Shown: piece after piece, positions 43,094 to 50,962 of the stretch
How the letters are laid out: every line of letters begins with the position of its first letter
Position numbering within the stretch: position 1 is the first letter of the stretch
Origin: Arsukibacterium tuosuense
GTDB lineage: Bacteria; Pseudomonadota; Gammaproteobacteria; Steroidobacterales; GCA-2729495
Reading direction: 5' to 3'
Assembly: GCA_945872065.1 (NCBI GenBank)
Contig: CAMBYH010000010.1
Location: 1 to 61,672 of the forward strand
Length of the DNA: 61,672 nt
Notes under the pieces: generated by a model
Told to the model about the DNA's origin: nothing
Seen by the model: only the letters and a program-made list of their open reading frames with translations
Databases searched by the model: none
Translations under genes and position numbers: made by a program

Positions 43094-44245
43094 ATGTATA
43101 TCAATTTCTGGTACCCGATGACGTCCACGGTGGAGCTGACCGACCAGCCCCTGAAGGTCCGGGCCCTCGGTCAGGACTTTGTGGTCTACCGGGACACCCA
43201 GGGCAAGGCCCACTGCCTGGCCAACACCTGCACGCATCGCGGCGGCTCCCTCGCCGGGGGCAAGGTCAAGGGCGACTGCATCCAGTGCCCGTACCACGGC
43301 TGGCAGTTCGACGGTGAGGGCAACTGCACGCGGATTCCGTCCCTGGGCAGCAAGGCAAGCATCCCGGGCCGCACCCGCATCGATGCGTACCCCGTGGACG
43401 AGCGTTACGGCCTGGTCTTCGCGTTCCTGGGCGACCTCCCCGAGGCCGAGCGCCCGCCAATCCTGGCCGTGCAGGAGTGGGAGGAGCCCGGCTGGCGCTC
43501 CACACTCCAGCATTTTCAGCTCAACGGCTATTACGAGCGCTCGATTGAGAACGGCCTGGACCCGGCGCACAACGAGTACGTGCACGATACCCACGGCTTC
43601 AGTGGCGAGCGCGAGGATATCTACAACATCGGCGACATGCGCATCCAGGACGGTGGCATCTGGGGTAAGGGCTTCTGGCACACCTTCCAGGCACCCCCGC
43701 TGCCCGGCGAGCTCAAGAAATTCCGTCCGGGCGAAGGCACGCTGGAGGCGGGCACCGGTTATCACGGCACTAATCACGTCTGGACTTACATCCACCCGAG
43801 TCCGACGTTCTTCATTCACCAGTACCTCTACGAACGGCCTATCGACGAGAAGAGCACCCATCTCTATCTGGTCTGTGCCCGCAACTTCTCCATAGAGGAA
43901 AAGTCGGACGCCTATGTCAAGGAGCGCAACCAGTACGTGGCGAACCAGGACGTCAAGATCATTGAGAACCTGCGGCCTGCGATAACGCCGGACAAGAACA
44001 CGAGGGAGTTCATGGTCCCGGCCGATTCGGTCATCCTGGAGTACCGGGCCAAGCAGAAGGAGTGGGCCGCGAAGGGCTGGAAAATCGATATGGAAGAGGT
44101 GGCGCGCACCGCCAGTCGTGTGGCCTATGCCATTCCGAGCCCGGCGCGGCGCCAGACCAAGGGCTGGGTGCTGGACTCTATTCCCATTGTCGACCCGGCG
44201 AAGTATGCCGAGGCGGCGGGGGATCTGAAGGCCGTGAGCGGCTAG
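43094..44245 (+). CDS. Rieske non-haem iron oxygenase, paralog 2
   Basis: A 383-residue oxygenase that matches the protein at 34.8 kb through most of its length (shared MYINFWYP, HRGGSLAGGKVKGD, CPYHGWQFDG, FAFLGDLPEAERPP). Rieske ligands are Cys/His in NTCTHRGG and QCPYHGW; the iron site is NGLDPAHNEYVHDTHG with the downstream VANQD. Both are the same length, so neither is a truncated copy. The substrate-pocket half after residue 170 differs much more than the Rieske half, consistent with different substrates. The following exported SDR gene begins 16 nt later. Confidence 0.9.
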   Translation: MYINFWYPMTSTVELTDQPLKVRALGQDFVVYRDTQGKAHCLANTCTHRGGSLAGGKVKGDCIQCPYHGWQFDGEGNCTRIPSLGSKASIPGRTRIDAYPVDERYGLVFAFLGDLPEAERPPILAVQEWEEPGWRSTLQHFQLNGYYERSIENGLDPAHNEYVHDTHGFSGEREDIYNIGDMRIQDGGIWGKGFWHTFQAPPLPGELKKFRPGEGTLEAGTGYHGTNHVWTYIHPSPTFFIHQYLYERPIDEKSTHLYLVCARNFSIEEKSDAYVKERNQYVANQDVKIIENLRPAITPDKNTREFMVPADSVILEYRAKQKEWAAKGWKIDMEEVARTASRVAYAIPSPARRQTKGWVLDSIPIVDPAKYAEAAGDLKAVSG

Positions 44246-44261
44246 CCGCAGGGCTGCCCCC

Positions 44262-45107
44262 GTGGCGGAGCAGGACGGATCGAGCGGCCGGCGCGAGTTT
44301 CTGCGTGGGGCCGCGCTGCTCGCGGCGCTTGGGCCCCTGGTCGAGCGCCTGTCTGCTGCCGAGTCCCCCTTGCCACCGGTCACGCTGCCTGCCTCCGCGG
44401 GTCCGCCCACCGTCCTGATCACCGGTTCCAACCGCGGCATCGGTCTGGAGTTCGCGCGACGCTACGCCGAGCGGGGCTGGCGCGTACTGGCCACGTGCCG
44501 GAGCCCGGCGGCGGCACCAGAACTGCAAGCCCTGGCGAAGAAGTTCCCCCTGCTGAGCGTCGAGACCCTGGATGTGCTGGATCACGTGGGGGTCGATGCA
44601 CTGGCGCAGCAGTTTGCGGCTCTGCCCATTGATGTGTTGCTGAACAACGCGGGCATCGGCGGCGGTGGCGACAACCAGCTGTTCACCAGGCTCAACTACG
44701 ACGTCTTTTATGAAGTGATGGCGGTCAATGCCGTGGGCCCCATCAAGGTCTGCGAGGCATTCCTCAAGAATGTCCAGGCCAGCAGGCAGAAGAAGATGAT
44801 CACCGTGTCCAGCAGCCAGGGATCCATCGGCAGCGTCGATTCACCCCGGCTCTACTGGTACCGGGCCAGCAAGTCGGCCGTGAACATGGTGATGGTGAAT
44901 CTGGCCTTCCAGTTGAAGAGCCGCGGCATCACCATTGGCCTCGTCACACCCGGAGCCACCGACACTGACTTCATGAAGGGCCTGCCAAAGCGCATGCTGC
45001 GGCCCGTGGCGGACGCGGTGAACGACATGCTGCGGGAGATCGACCGCTTTGATATCGCGCGCACGGGGCAGTTCGTCGATACGACCGGGGACATATTGCC
45101 CTGGTAA
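44262..45107 (+). CDS. Tat-signal short-chain dehydrogenase/reductase, paralog 1
   Basis: A 281-residue SDR preceded by a twin-arginine signal (GRREFLRGAALLAALGPL). The Rossmann motif is ITGSNRGIGLEF, followed by NNAG, the catalytic Ser in VSSSQGSIGS and YRASK. SDRs use NAD(P)H, which is cytoplasmic; a Tat signal would let the enzyme be exported folded with a bound cofactor. GTG start, 16 nt after the Rieske gene. The stop lies in a 28-bp palindrome. A paralog follows. Confidence 0.85.
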   Translation: MAEQDGSSGRREFLRGAALLAALGPLVERLSAAESPLPPVTLPASAGPPTVLITGSNRGIGLEFARRYAERGWRVLATCRSPAAAPELQALAKKFPLLSVETLDVLDHVGVDALAQQFAALPIDVLLNNAGIGGGGDNQLFTRLNYDVFYEVMAVNAVGPIKVCEAFLKNVQASRQKKMITVSSSQGSIGSVDSPRLYWYRASKSAVNMVMVNLAFQLKSRGITIGLVTPGATDTDFMKGLPKRMLRPVADAVNDMLREIDRFDIARTGQFVDTTGDILPW

Positions 45108-45130
45108 GGGCGCCGACCGGCGCCCTTACC
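45103..45130. repeat. 28-bp perfect palindrome with 12-bp stem
   Basis: ggtaagggcgcc-gacc-ggcgcccttacc, a variant of the dispersed repeat. It contains the TAA stop of the first SDR gene. No T tract follows, so its role may be mRNA 3' end protection more than termination. Confidence 0.6.
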
Positions 45131-45169
45131 ATTGGCGCCAGATCCAGAAGAATGACCAGGAGAATAGCC

Positions 45170-46030
45170 ATGACCACCACCCGTCGACTTGCCACCGTGC
45201 TGCTCGCCACGATCGTCCTCAACGTCGGCGGGGTCGCTACGGCCCAGGCAGGAGCCCACACCTCAGCAGAACCCGCCCCGGTGAGCGCAGCGCCTGCGGT
45301 GCCGAGGCCGGAGGGCTACGTGCCGACAGTGCTGGTGACAGGCGCGAACCGGGGCATCGGCCTGGAGCTGACCCGCCAGTATGCAGCCCGGGGCTGGAAG
45401 GTCATCGGGACGGCCCGGAAGCCCGCCGAGGCGAAGGAGCTCAACGCACTGGCGGCCGCTAGTGATGGCAGGGTGGTAGTGGAGGGTCTGGATGTCATGG
45501 ACCTCGCGGCCATCGATGCGCTGGCCCAGAAGTACGCCGGTAAATCCGTGGACATTCTCTTCAACAATGCCGGCGTTACGGGCGGCGGTGCCAACCAGCA
45601 GTTCGCCAAGAACATGCATTGGGAGCTGTTTGATTCCGTCCACCGCACCAATGTTGTGGGGCCGCTGAAGCTGGCTGAGGCCTTCCTGCCGAACCTGCTC
45701 GCAGGCTACGAGAAGAAGATCAGCAACGTCTCCAGCAGCCAGGGGTCCATCGGGACCACGAAGACGGGCACCTTGTACATCTACCGGTCCAGCAAGGCGG
45801 CGCTGAACATGGTCATGGTCAATCTGGCCAATCAGCTGAAGAGCAAGGGTATTGCTGTCGCGCTGATCGACCCGGGTCCCGTGGACACCGACATGATGGC
45901 CAGCCTGCCCAAGAAGATGCTCCGGCCCGTGACCACGGCCGGCAGCGACCTGATCCGCATTACCGATCAGCTCACGGTGCAGAACACCGGAACTTACTGG
46001 ACCTTCGACGGCACCGTGCTGCCCTGGTAG
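45170..46030 (+). CDS. Exported short-chain dehydrogenase/reductase, paralog 2
   Basis: A 286-residue SDR with a Sec-type signal (RRLATVLLATIVLNVGGVAT, then AQA). The Rossmann motif is VTGANRGIGLEL, with NNAGVTGGG, Ser in VSSSQGSIGT and YRSSK. It is a close paralog of the gene upstream. AGGAGA lies 7-8 nt before the chosen ATG; an in-frame ATG 18 nt upstream lies before this Shine-Dalgarno. Sec export unfolds the protein, so a periplasmic NAD(P) enzyme is unexpected; the N-terminal segment could instead be a membrane anchor. Confidence 0.85.
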   Translation: MTTTRRLATVLLATIVLNVGGVATAQAGAHTSAEPAPVSAAPAVPRPEGYVPTVLVTGANRGIGLELTRQYAARGWKVIGTARKPAEAKELNALAAASDGRVVVEGLDVMDLAAIDALAQKYAGKSVDILFNNAGVTGGGANQQFAKNMHWELFDSVHRTNVVGPLKLAEAFLPNLLAGYEKKISNVSSSQGSIGTTKTGTLYIYRSSKAALNMVMVNLANQLKSKGIAVALIDPGPVDTDMMASLPKKMLRPVTTAGSDLIRITDQLTVQNTGTYWTFDGTVLPW

Positions 46031-46036
46031 GGGCCC

Positions 46037-46114
46037 GCGGCAGCCCGGCCGGGATCCCGTCCGCTACCGTGAGTACACGGTGAGCGCGGACGGGACACCC
46101 GGCCACGCTGCCGC
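46037..46114. repeat. 78-bp palindromic element, copy B
   Basis: The same 78-bp architecture as 2599-2676: gcggcagc (46037-46044) with gctgccgc (46107-46114), ggccggg with cccggcc, tcccgtccgc with gcggacggga, and accgtg-agta-cacggt at the tip. Relative to copy A, two base pairs in the third stem have changed on both sides, so pairing is kept. It starts 6 nt after the SDR stop and lies between convergent genes. Confidence 0.75.
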
Positions 46115-46139
46115 TGCACTCCCAGTTAACCCGGCAGAG

Positions 46140-47090
46140 TTAACCGGGGTACTGGGCGAGTCCGGCGAGTGAGCGCAGGGCGCCGGTTTCGGCCTTGGCC
46201 ACTATGGCCCCGGTGGCGAGGCTGAACTTCGCTACGGTACCGGTAAAGAAGTTGCCGAGCAGTACCGTGTCTGCTTCCGTTGACTGCCCCAAGGCGGCCC
46301 AGCCGGGGCCGGGGAGGGGATATTCGCGCAGGACGGCACCCGTCTCGCTCAGGTGCTCCAGGAAGAAGCCCGCCTTGAAGTTCGCCCGGATGTGCAGCAG
46401 CTTGCCGTCCGGGGTGTACATGACCGTCATGGCCATGTTGCCGCTGTCCGGTGCGTAGGTGACCAGGTTGGGCAGTGGCTTGTCGTTGGCCACGTCCCAG
46501 CAGCGAATGCTGTCGCTGAGTTCCGAGAGATAGAGGATCGACTTGCCGTCCGCGCGCAGCGCTGCGCCCGTCAGCCCGAGGAAGCCCGGCATGCCGCCAT
46601 GGACAGGCGTTTTGAACTCCTTCAGCAGTTTGCCGTCCTGGGTGAACTGGCAAAGCAGGCCGTCGCCGAACCGGTCAGTGCCCGGGAGCAGAGGGAGGGT
46701 GGTGCCCAGGGTGGTGCCGGGCCGGGTCCGCACTGTGTTGCCGACCAGGTGTTCGCCCAGGTAAATCGTGCCGTCTTGCGCGAAATTGATATTGGAGAAC
46801 GCCCGGTCAGCGAACTTGATGTGGGGCAGCTGCTTGCCCTGGGGGCTGACGCGCAGCACCTTGAAGCTGTTGCTGTCGAAGCCCCAGAGGGTGCCATCCG
46901 GGGCAAAGGCGAGGCCGCCGATAAGGTGGGTAGTACCCTCGGTCCAGAGGATGCCTTTTTCGTTGAGATTGCTGTCGTACTGGATGATCCGGCCATCGCC
47001 CGCGTGGTCGTCTTCCGGTCGGTTCAGGACCGTGGCGCCGGCGAAAATGTCGCCCTTGGCAAAGGGCTTGAGAGTGGACGCGTTGGTCAT
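46140..47090 (-). CDS. SMP-30/gluconolactonase-like beta-propeller protein
   Basis: A 316-residue protein with repeated propeller blades: GGLAFAPDGTLWGFDSNSFK, NINFAQDGTIYLGEHLVGN, GAALRADGKSILYLSELSDS and VMYTPDGKLLHIRANFKAG. It has no signal peptide. SMP-30-like proteins are lactonases or sugar-lactone hydrolases; several are simply binding proteins, so hydrolase activity here is a guess. GGAG lies about 7 nt before the ATG. It is divergent from DAHP synthase. Confidence 0.75.
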   Translation of the reverse strand: MTNASTLKPFAKGDIFAGATVLNRPEDDHAGDGRIIQYDSNLNEKGILWTEGTTHLIGGLAFAPDGTLWGFDSNSFKVLRVSPQGKQLPHIKFADRAFSNINFAQDGTIYLGEHLVGNTVRTRPGTTLGTTLPLLPGTDRFGDGLLCQFTQDGKLLKEFKTPVHGGMPGFLGLTGAALRADGKSILYLSELSDSIRCWDVANDKPLPNLVTYAPDSGNMAMTVMYTPDGKLLHIRANFKAGFFLEHLSETGAVLREYPLPGPGWAALGQSTEADTVLLGNFFTGTVAKFSLATGAIVAKAETGALRSLAGLAQYPG

Positions 47091-47101
47091 GGCAGTACTC
47101 C

Positions 47102-47134
47102 GGATTGGCTGGGGATTGGCTGGGGATTGGCTGG
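47102..47134. repeat. Short tandem repeat, 11-bp unit, about three copies
   Basis: attggctgggg repeated nearly three times in the 130-bp gap between the SMP-30-like gene and the DAHP synthase gene. It is upstream of both divergent starts. Confidence 0.6.
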
Positions 47135-47220
47135 ACTGAGCCGGTTTTTCCGGGGCTCATTCTACAGCGTGGCCACTCCCATGTTGCCCGGTCCGTGGCC
47201 AGACCTCTATCCTTTGCAGT

Positions 47221-48306
47221 ATGGACATTCCCGGCGAGAGCCAGATCTACAACGTCAACGTCGTCGCCCGCACGATCCTGCCGACCCCGGCGCAGGTCAA
47301 GGCCGATTACCCCTTGAGTCCCGCCCTGGAGGGCTTCATCCTCCGCAACCGGCGCACCCTCCAGAACATCATCGATGGGCGGGATCCCCGGCTGTTCGTG
47401 GTGGTGGGGCCCTGCTCCATCCACGATGTCACGGCCGCCCTCGACTACGCGAAGCGCCTGAAGACCCTCGCAGACGCCGTCAGCGACTCGCTGGTGCTGG
47501 TGATGCGGGTGTACTTTGAAAAGCCCCGGACAACGGTAGGCTGGAAGGGGCTCATCAACGATCCGGACATGGACGATTCCTTCCACATCGAGAAGGGCAT
47601 CGGCGTGGCCCGTAAGCTGCTGCTGGACCTGGCGAAGCTCGGGTTGCCGACTGCCACGGAAGCGCTGGACCCGATCATGCCCCAGTACCTGGGCGACCTG
47701 ATCACCTGGAATGCGATTGGCGCGCGCACTACGGAGTCCCAGACCCATCGGGAAATGGCCAGCGGCCTGTCGACGCCGGTCGGCTTCAAGAACGGTACCG
47801 ACGGATCACTGACGGTGGCGATCAACGCCCTGAAGTCGGCGCGCCAGCCCCACCATTTTCTCGGCATCAACGAAGACGGCCGGACTGCCGTCATGCAGAC
47901 GCGGGGGAACGCCTATGGCCACGTCGTCCTCCGCGGCGGAGCCGGGCGCACGAACTACGATTCGGTGAGTGTTGCCCTGTGCGAAAAGGAGTTGCACAAG
48001 GCCGGACTGCCGGCGAGCATCGTCATCGACTGCAGTCACGGCAATTCCAGCAAGGAACCGTCACTGCAGCCGCTGGTGGCCCGGGACTGCATCGAGCAGG
48101 TGGTCAACGGCAACCGCTCCATCATCGGGCTGATGCTGGAGAGCAACCTGGAGGCTGGCAATCAGGAAATTCCCGCTGACCGGTCCAAGCTGCGCTACGG
48201 GGTGTCCGTGACCGACGGCTGCATCGACTGGCTGACCACGGACAAGAGCCTGCGGGAACTCGCGATACTGCTGAAGCCTGTGGTTCAGGCGCGCAAGTCT
48301 GCCTGA
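47221..48306 (+). CDS. 3-deoxy-7-phosphoheptulonate (DAHP) synthase, class I
   Basis: A 361-residue enzyme making DAHP from PEP and erythrose 4-phosphate, first step of the shikimate pathway. Motifs: VVGPCSIHD, MRVYFEKPRTTVGWKG, GFKNGTDGSL, VIDCSHGNSSK and ESNLEAGNQ, with Cys, His, Glu and Asp metal ligands present. This is the AroF/G/H type. Which amino acid feeds back cannot be told. The ATG has no clear Shine-Dalgarno and follows a weak TTGCCC/TATCCT pair with only a few nt between, so the leader may be very short. Confidence 0.92.
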   Translation: MDIPGESQIYNVNVVARTILPTPAQVKADYPLSPALEGFILRNRRTLQNIIDGRDPRLFVVVGPCSIHDVTAALDYAKRLKTLADAVSDSLVLVMRVYFEKPRTTVGWKGLINDPDMDDSFHIEKGIGVARKLLLDLAKLGLPTATEALDPIMPQYLGDLITWNAIGARTTESQTHREMASGLSTPVGFKNGTDGSLTVAINALKSARQPHHFLGINEDGRTAVMQTRGNAYGHVVLRGGAGRTNYDSVSVALCEKELHKAGLPASIVIDCSHGNSSKEPSLQPLVARDCIEQVVNGNRSIIGLMLESNLEAGNQEIPADRSKLRYGVSVTDGCIDWLTTDKSLRELAILLKPVVQARKSA

Positions 48307-48331
48307 GCACTCCGCCCTCGACCATCTCATC

Positions 48332-49276
48332 GTGACCCTTGCCGGGGCCTGGGCCTGGGTTCGCCACCCGCGGCTGGTCTGGCTGTTTCGGCAGCGCGTG
48401 GAGCGCTTCCCCGGCATCGGCCGTCCGCTGGGCTTCAACGACAAGATCCTCTGGCGGAAGATCTTCGACCACAACCCGCTGTTTGTGACCTTTTCAGACA
48501 AGGTTGCCTGCAAGGCCTGGCTGGGGGCTCTCTGTCCGGAACTCCCCGTGGCGACCCTGCTCTGGTCGGGCGAGCGGCCCGAAGCTATACCCGATGGAAT
48601 TCTCCGGCCCGGGGTGGTCGTCAAGGCCAGGGGTGGCTGCAACCTGCTCCGCTTCATTGAGGCCGGCGATACGCAGGATCGGGAGGTGCTGAACGCCGGG
48701 CTGCAGAAGCTGCTGCACTGGGAATTCGGCGCCCGGCACGGTGAATGGGCCTATTCCAGAGTGCCGACAGGCCTGCTGGTGGAGGAGCGGCTCGGCGACG
48801 CCTCCGGATCGCCGCTCATCGATCTCATCGTCTTTACCTTCGGCAAGCGGGTCGAACTCATTGTCGCCACTGTGGGCGAGAAGACTCCGGCGGAGCGCGT
48901 GGGTCTCTTCGACCGCGAGGGGCGCCGGATCGCCAACGCCTCGCTGAAGCGAGCGTTGCCAGGCCAGCGTTTGCCGGAGGATTTTGTGCTGCCCTGTGAT
49001 CCCGCCGTGCTCGGGCGCTGGTCAGCGGAGATCGCCGGGGACCTGGACTTCGTGCGGGTGGACTTCATGTGGGCGGACGGCCAGCTCCACGGCTGCGAGG
49101 TCACCGCCTATCCCGGCAGCGGCTACAAGCGCTATCAGGAGCCCTCTCTCAGCGACGCGCTGTCCGCCGCCTGGGACCTTCGCCGCTCCTGGTTCCTGTC
49201 AACGCCGCAGCCGGGTTGGCGGGGCATCTATGCCCGGGCGCTGGGCCGCCTGCTCGACGCGGGCCCGGGCGGGTAG
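48332..49276 (+). CDS. TupA-like ATP-grasp family protein
   Basis: A 314-residue protein. N-terminal KILWRKIFDHNPLFVTFSDK, then VVKARGGCNLLRFI, LLVEERLGD and IDLIVFTFGKRVELIVATV, with a C-terminal FMWADGQLHGCEVTAYPGSG. This is the ATP-grasp fold seen in TupA (teichuronopeptide) and glycosyltransferase-associated proteins. GTG start, 25 nt after the DAHP synthase stop. The exact ligated substrate is unknown. The 118-bp gap after it (49277-49394) holds nothing I can support. Confidence 0.75.
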   Translation: MTLAGAWAWVRHPRLVWLFRQRVERFPGIGRPLGFNDKILWRKIFDHNPLFVTFSDKVACKAWLGALCPELPVATLLWSGERPEAIPDGILRPGVVVKARGGCNLLRFIEAGDTQDREVLNAGLQKLLHWEFGARHGEWAYSRVPTGLLVEERLGDASGSPLIDLIVFTFGKRVELIVATVGEKTPAERVGLFDREGRRIANASLKRALPGQRLPEDFVLPCDPAVLGRWSAEIAGDLDFVRVDFMWADGQLHGCEVTAYPGSGYKRYQEPSLSDALSAAWDLRRSWFLSTPQPGWRGIYARALGRLLDAGPGG

Positions 49277-49394
49277 CTGGCTCCGGCGCTTATCGCCCCT
49301 TAGTCTGGGTTAGCGTGTCCGACTGGGTGGTAGAGGACGCTGTGCCGCCGGGGTTGGACAGTGCGGGAAACCCCCCGAGAAAGTGGCGGAGGTC

Positions 49395-50381
49395 TCAGCC
49401 CATCCGAACGACGACTTTGCCATCCCGGTCTGCACCGGTGCAACCAGCGCGCTCGCAGGCGTCGACGATGTGCTCAAGCGCATAAACCCCGGCAATCCGC
49501 GCGCGCAGTTCGCCGCTTGCCATGTGCCCCGCAAGCCGGGCGTACATCTGCCGCACTGCCTGGGGTGTGCGCCGTCGTTCCAACTGGCGCAGAAAGCTCA
49601 CGCCGACGAGGGTGATATCGCGACTGAACATGAGATAGAAGTCGAGATGACAGGGCTCACCTGACATCGACCCATAGCTCGCCAGAGTTGTGCCGGGCGC
49701 AAGGCACTCTGCGAGCCGCTGCGTAGCCGCGCCGCCCACTGCATCCATCCCTACCATGATCGGAGCGCCGCCGACCGCCGTGGCAACTCTCCCGGCCAGG
49801 TCGTCGCCATCCAGTACCACGACATCACCGCCCAGGGCGCGCAGTTCGTCGATCATCTCCCGGCGGCGAACCACGTTTACGGTACGGACGCCTTTGAGTC
49901 GCGCTAGCCTGACCAGGTAGCGGCCGCAGCTGGAGTTCGCCGCGTTCTGGATCAGCCAGTCACCGGGGGCCAGATCCGCAAAATCATTGAGCAGCACTTC
50001 GGCCGTTGGCCCGTTAACCGTCAGCAAGGCAAGCTGGACGGCATCGCCCTCGGGTGCGGGCATGCAGGCGTCGGCCTTACAGCGCACTTCCTCGCGAAAC
50101 GTGCCACCGGCCAGCGGGGGAAAAACGCGATCGCCGATCTCGAAGTTCAGCACCGCCTCGCCGGTGCGCACCACACGACCGATGCCCTCAAAGCCCGGTG
50201 TTCGGGGCAGTGGGAACCGGAAGCCGGGCTCGCCCTGAATCGTGCGCAGGTCGGCGATATGCATCGCAGCTGCTTCCATCCGCACCACGACCTCGTCGGC
50301 GGCCGGGTCTTCGGGCGGTACATCAACGAGGCGAAGTACGTCCCGCGGCTGACCATAAGCAGACTGCAGTACGGACTTCAT
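49395..50381 (-). CDS. Medium-chain dehydrogenase/reductase, 2-enoyl thioester reductase-like
   Basis: A 328-residue MDR. GroES-like N-terminus (EVVVRMEAAAMHIADLRTIQ), PGFEGIGRVV and GDRVFPPLAGGTF, then Rossmann region WLIQNAANSSCGRYLVRLAR with R of NVVRRREM contacting NADPH. The absence of the structural zinc Cys cluster and the NAANSSCGR segment fit the MECR/Etr1 trans-2-enoyl-CoA reductase branch. It would reduce enoyl thioesters in the cytoplasm with NADPH. It lies 41 bp downstream (in transcription) of three tiny membrane-protein genes on the same strand. Confidence 0.85.
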   Translation of the reverse strand: MKSVLQSAYGQPRDVLRLVDVPPEDPAADEVVVRMEAAAMHIADLRTIQGEPGFRFPLPRTPGFEGIGRVVRTGEAVLNFEIGDRVFPPLAGGTFREEVRCKADACMPAPEGDAVQLALLTVNGPTAEVLLNDFADLAPGDWLIQNAANSSCGRYLVRLARLKGVRTVNVVRRREMIDELRALGGDVVVLDGDDLAGRVATAVGGAPIMVGMDAVGGAATQRLAECLAPGTTLASYGSMSGEPCHLDFYLMFSRDITLVGVSFLRQLERRRTPQAVRQMYARLAGHMASGELRARIAGVYALEHIVDACERAGCTGADRDGKVVVRMG

Positions 50382-50422
50382 CCCTCGCTCTGGCCCAGGG
50401 GCAGACGAGCGGGCATCAGTCG

Positions 50423-50563
50423 TTACTCGCCGCGCAAGCCCTGACTCTTCTGGTTGGTGGCTAGCTTGTTCATCTTCCGGAACTCCAGGCCCGTCAGGAC
50501 GATACCAATTACCATCAGCGTAAAGACGCCGATCGCGAAGTAGAGAATTGTGCCGGTACTCAT
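50423..50563 (-). CDS. 46-residue membrane protein
   Basis: A single-helix protein starting MSTGTILYFAIGVFTLMVIG and ending in a basic, polar tail (TNQKSQGLRGE). It overlaps the previous gene by 4 bp (ATGA), evidence of translational coupling. Third gene in a run of three small membrane-protein genes. No family recognised. Confidence 0.65.
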   Translation of the reverse strand: MSTGTILYFAIGVFTLMVIGIVLTGLEFRKMNKLATNQKSQGLRGE

Positions 50564-50739
50564 GACCGGGACCCGCTCTGGGCCATCAGCTTGAAATAGA
50601 TGCCGAAGCACAGGATGGAAGGCACCCAGAGAGCGGTGAAGAGCCCTTCCTCGCGCTGCCCCGAGAACCATAAGAATCCGGACAGGGCGAAGGAAATGGC
50701 TACCGCCAAAAGAATGAACACATCAGATTGCTTGATCAT
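50560..50739 (-). CDS. 59-residue membrane protein
   Basis: Two hydrophobic segments (SDVFILLAVAISFALSGFLW and EGLFTALWVPSILCFGIYF). I start it at MIKQSD because AAGGAGA lies 6-7 nt upstream; a longer in-frame form has a Pro/Ser-rich, non-membrane extension. Coupled to the next gene by a 4-bp overlap. Function unknown. Confidence 0.7.
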   Translation of the reverse strand: MIKQSDVFILLAVAISFALSGFLWFSGQREEGLFTALWVPSILCFGIYFKLMAQSGSRS

Positions 50740-50755
50740 CGTCGTTCTCCTTGAA

Positions 50756-50962
50756 TCAGATATCCGCGGACCCAATGGCGGCGAGTAGACACCCGCCGAC
50801 GGCCGCACTGCCAATCACCCGCAGGCCAGAGTAGCCGGCAATCTCCGCCATCTCGGTCGGCAGAACACCCAACATGCCGCCGAAGAGCCAGAGTGCCGCA
50901 GGGATCAGGAGTGTGATCCCGACAAGCCGGAGGCCAGTCAGAAGCTTCCTTTTCCCACTCAC
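50756..50962 (-). CDS. 68-residue membrane protein
   Basis: Two hydrophobic segments (GLRLVGITLLIPAALWLFGG and LRVIGSAAVGGCLLAAIG). It starts with GTG and ends 16 nt before the next gene's start. First gene of the small-membrane-protein run. Basic N-terminus (SGKRKLLTG) suggests cytoplasmic start. No family recognised. Confidence 0.6.
   Translation of the reverse strand: MSGKRKLLTGLRLVGITLLIPAALWLFGGMLGVLPTEMAEIAGYSGLRVIGSAAVGGCLLAAIGSADI

Noticed and set aside
45103-45130. Intrinsic terminator
   Set aside because: The 12-bp palindrome has no T run and the next gene in the pair follows with its own Shine-Dalgarno; kept as a repeat.
50441-50962. Cytochrome or NADH dehydrogenase-like small subunits
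   Set aside because: The three tiny proteins have no haem, quinone or metal motifs; size alone is not enough for such a label.
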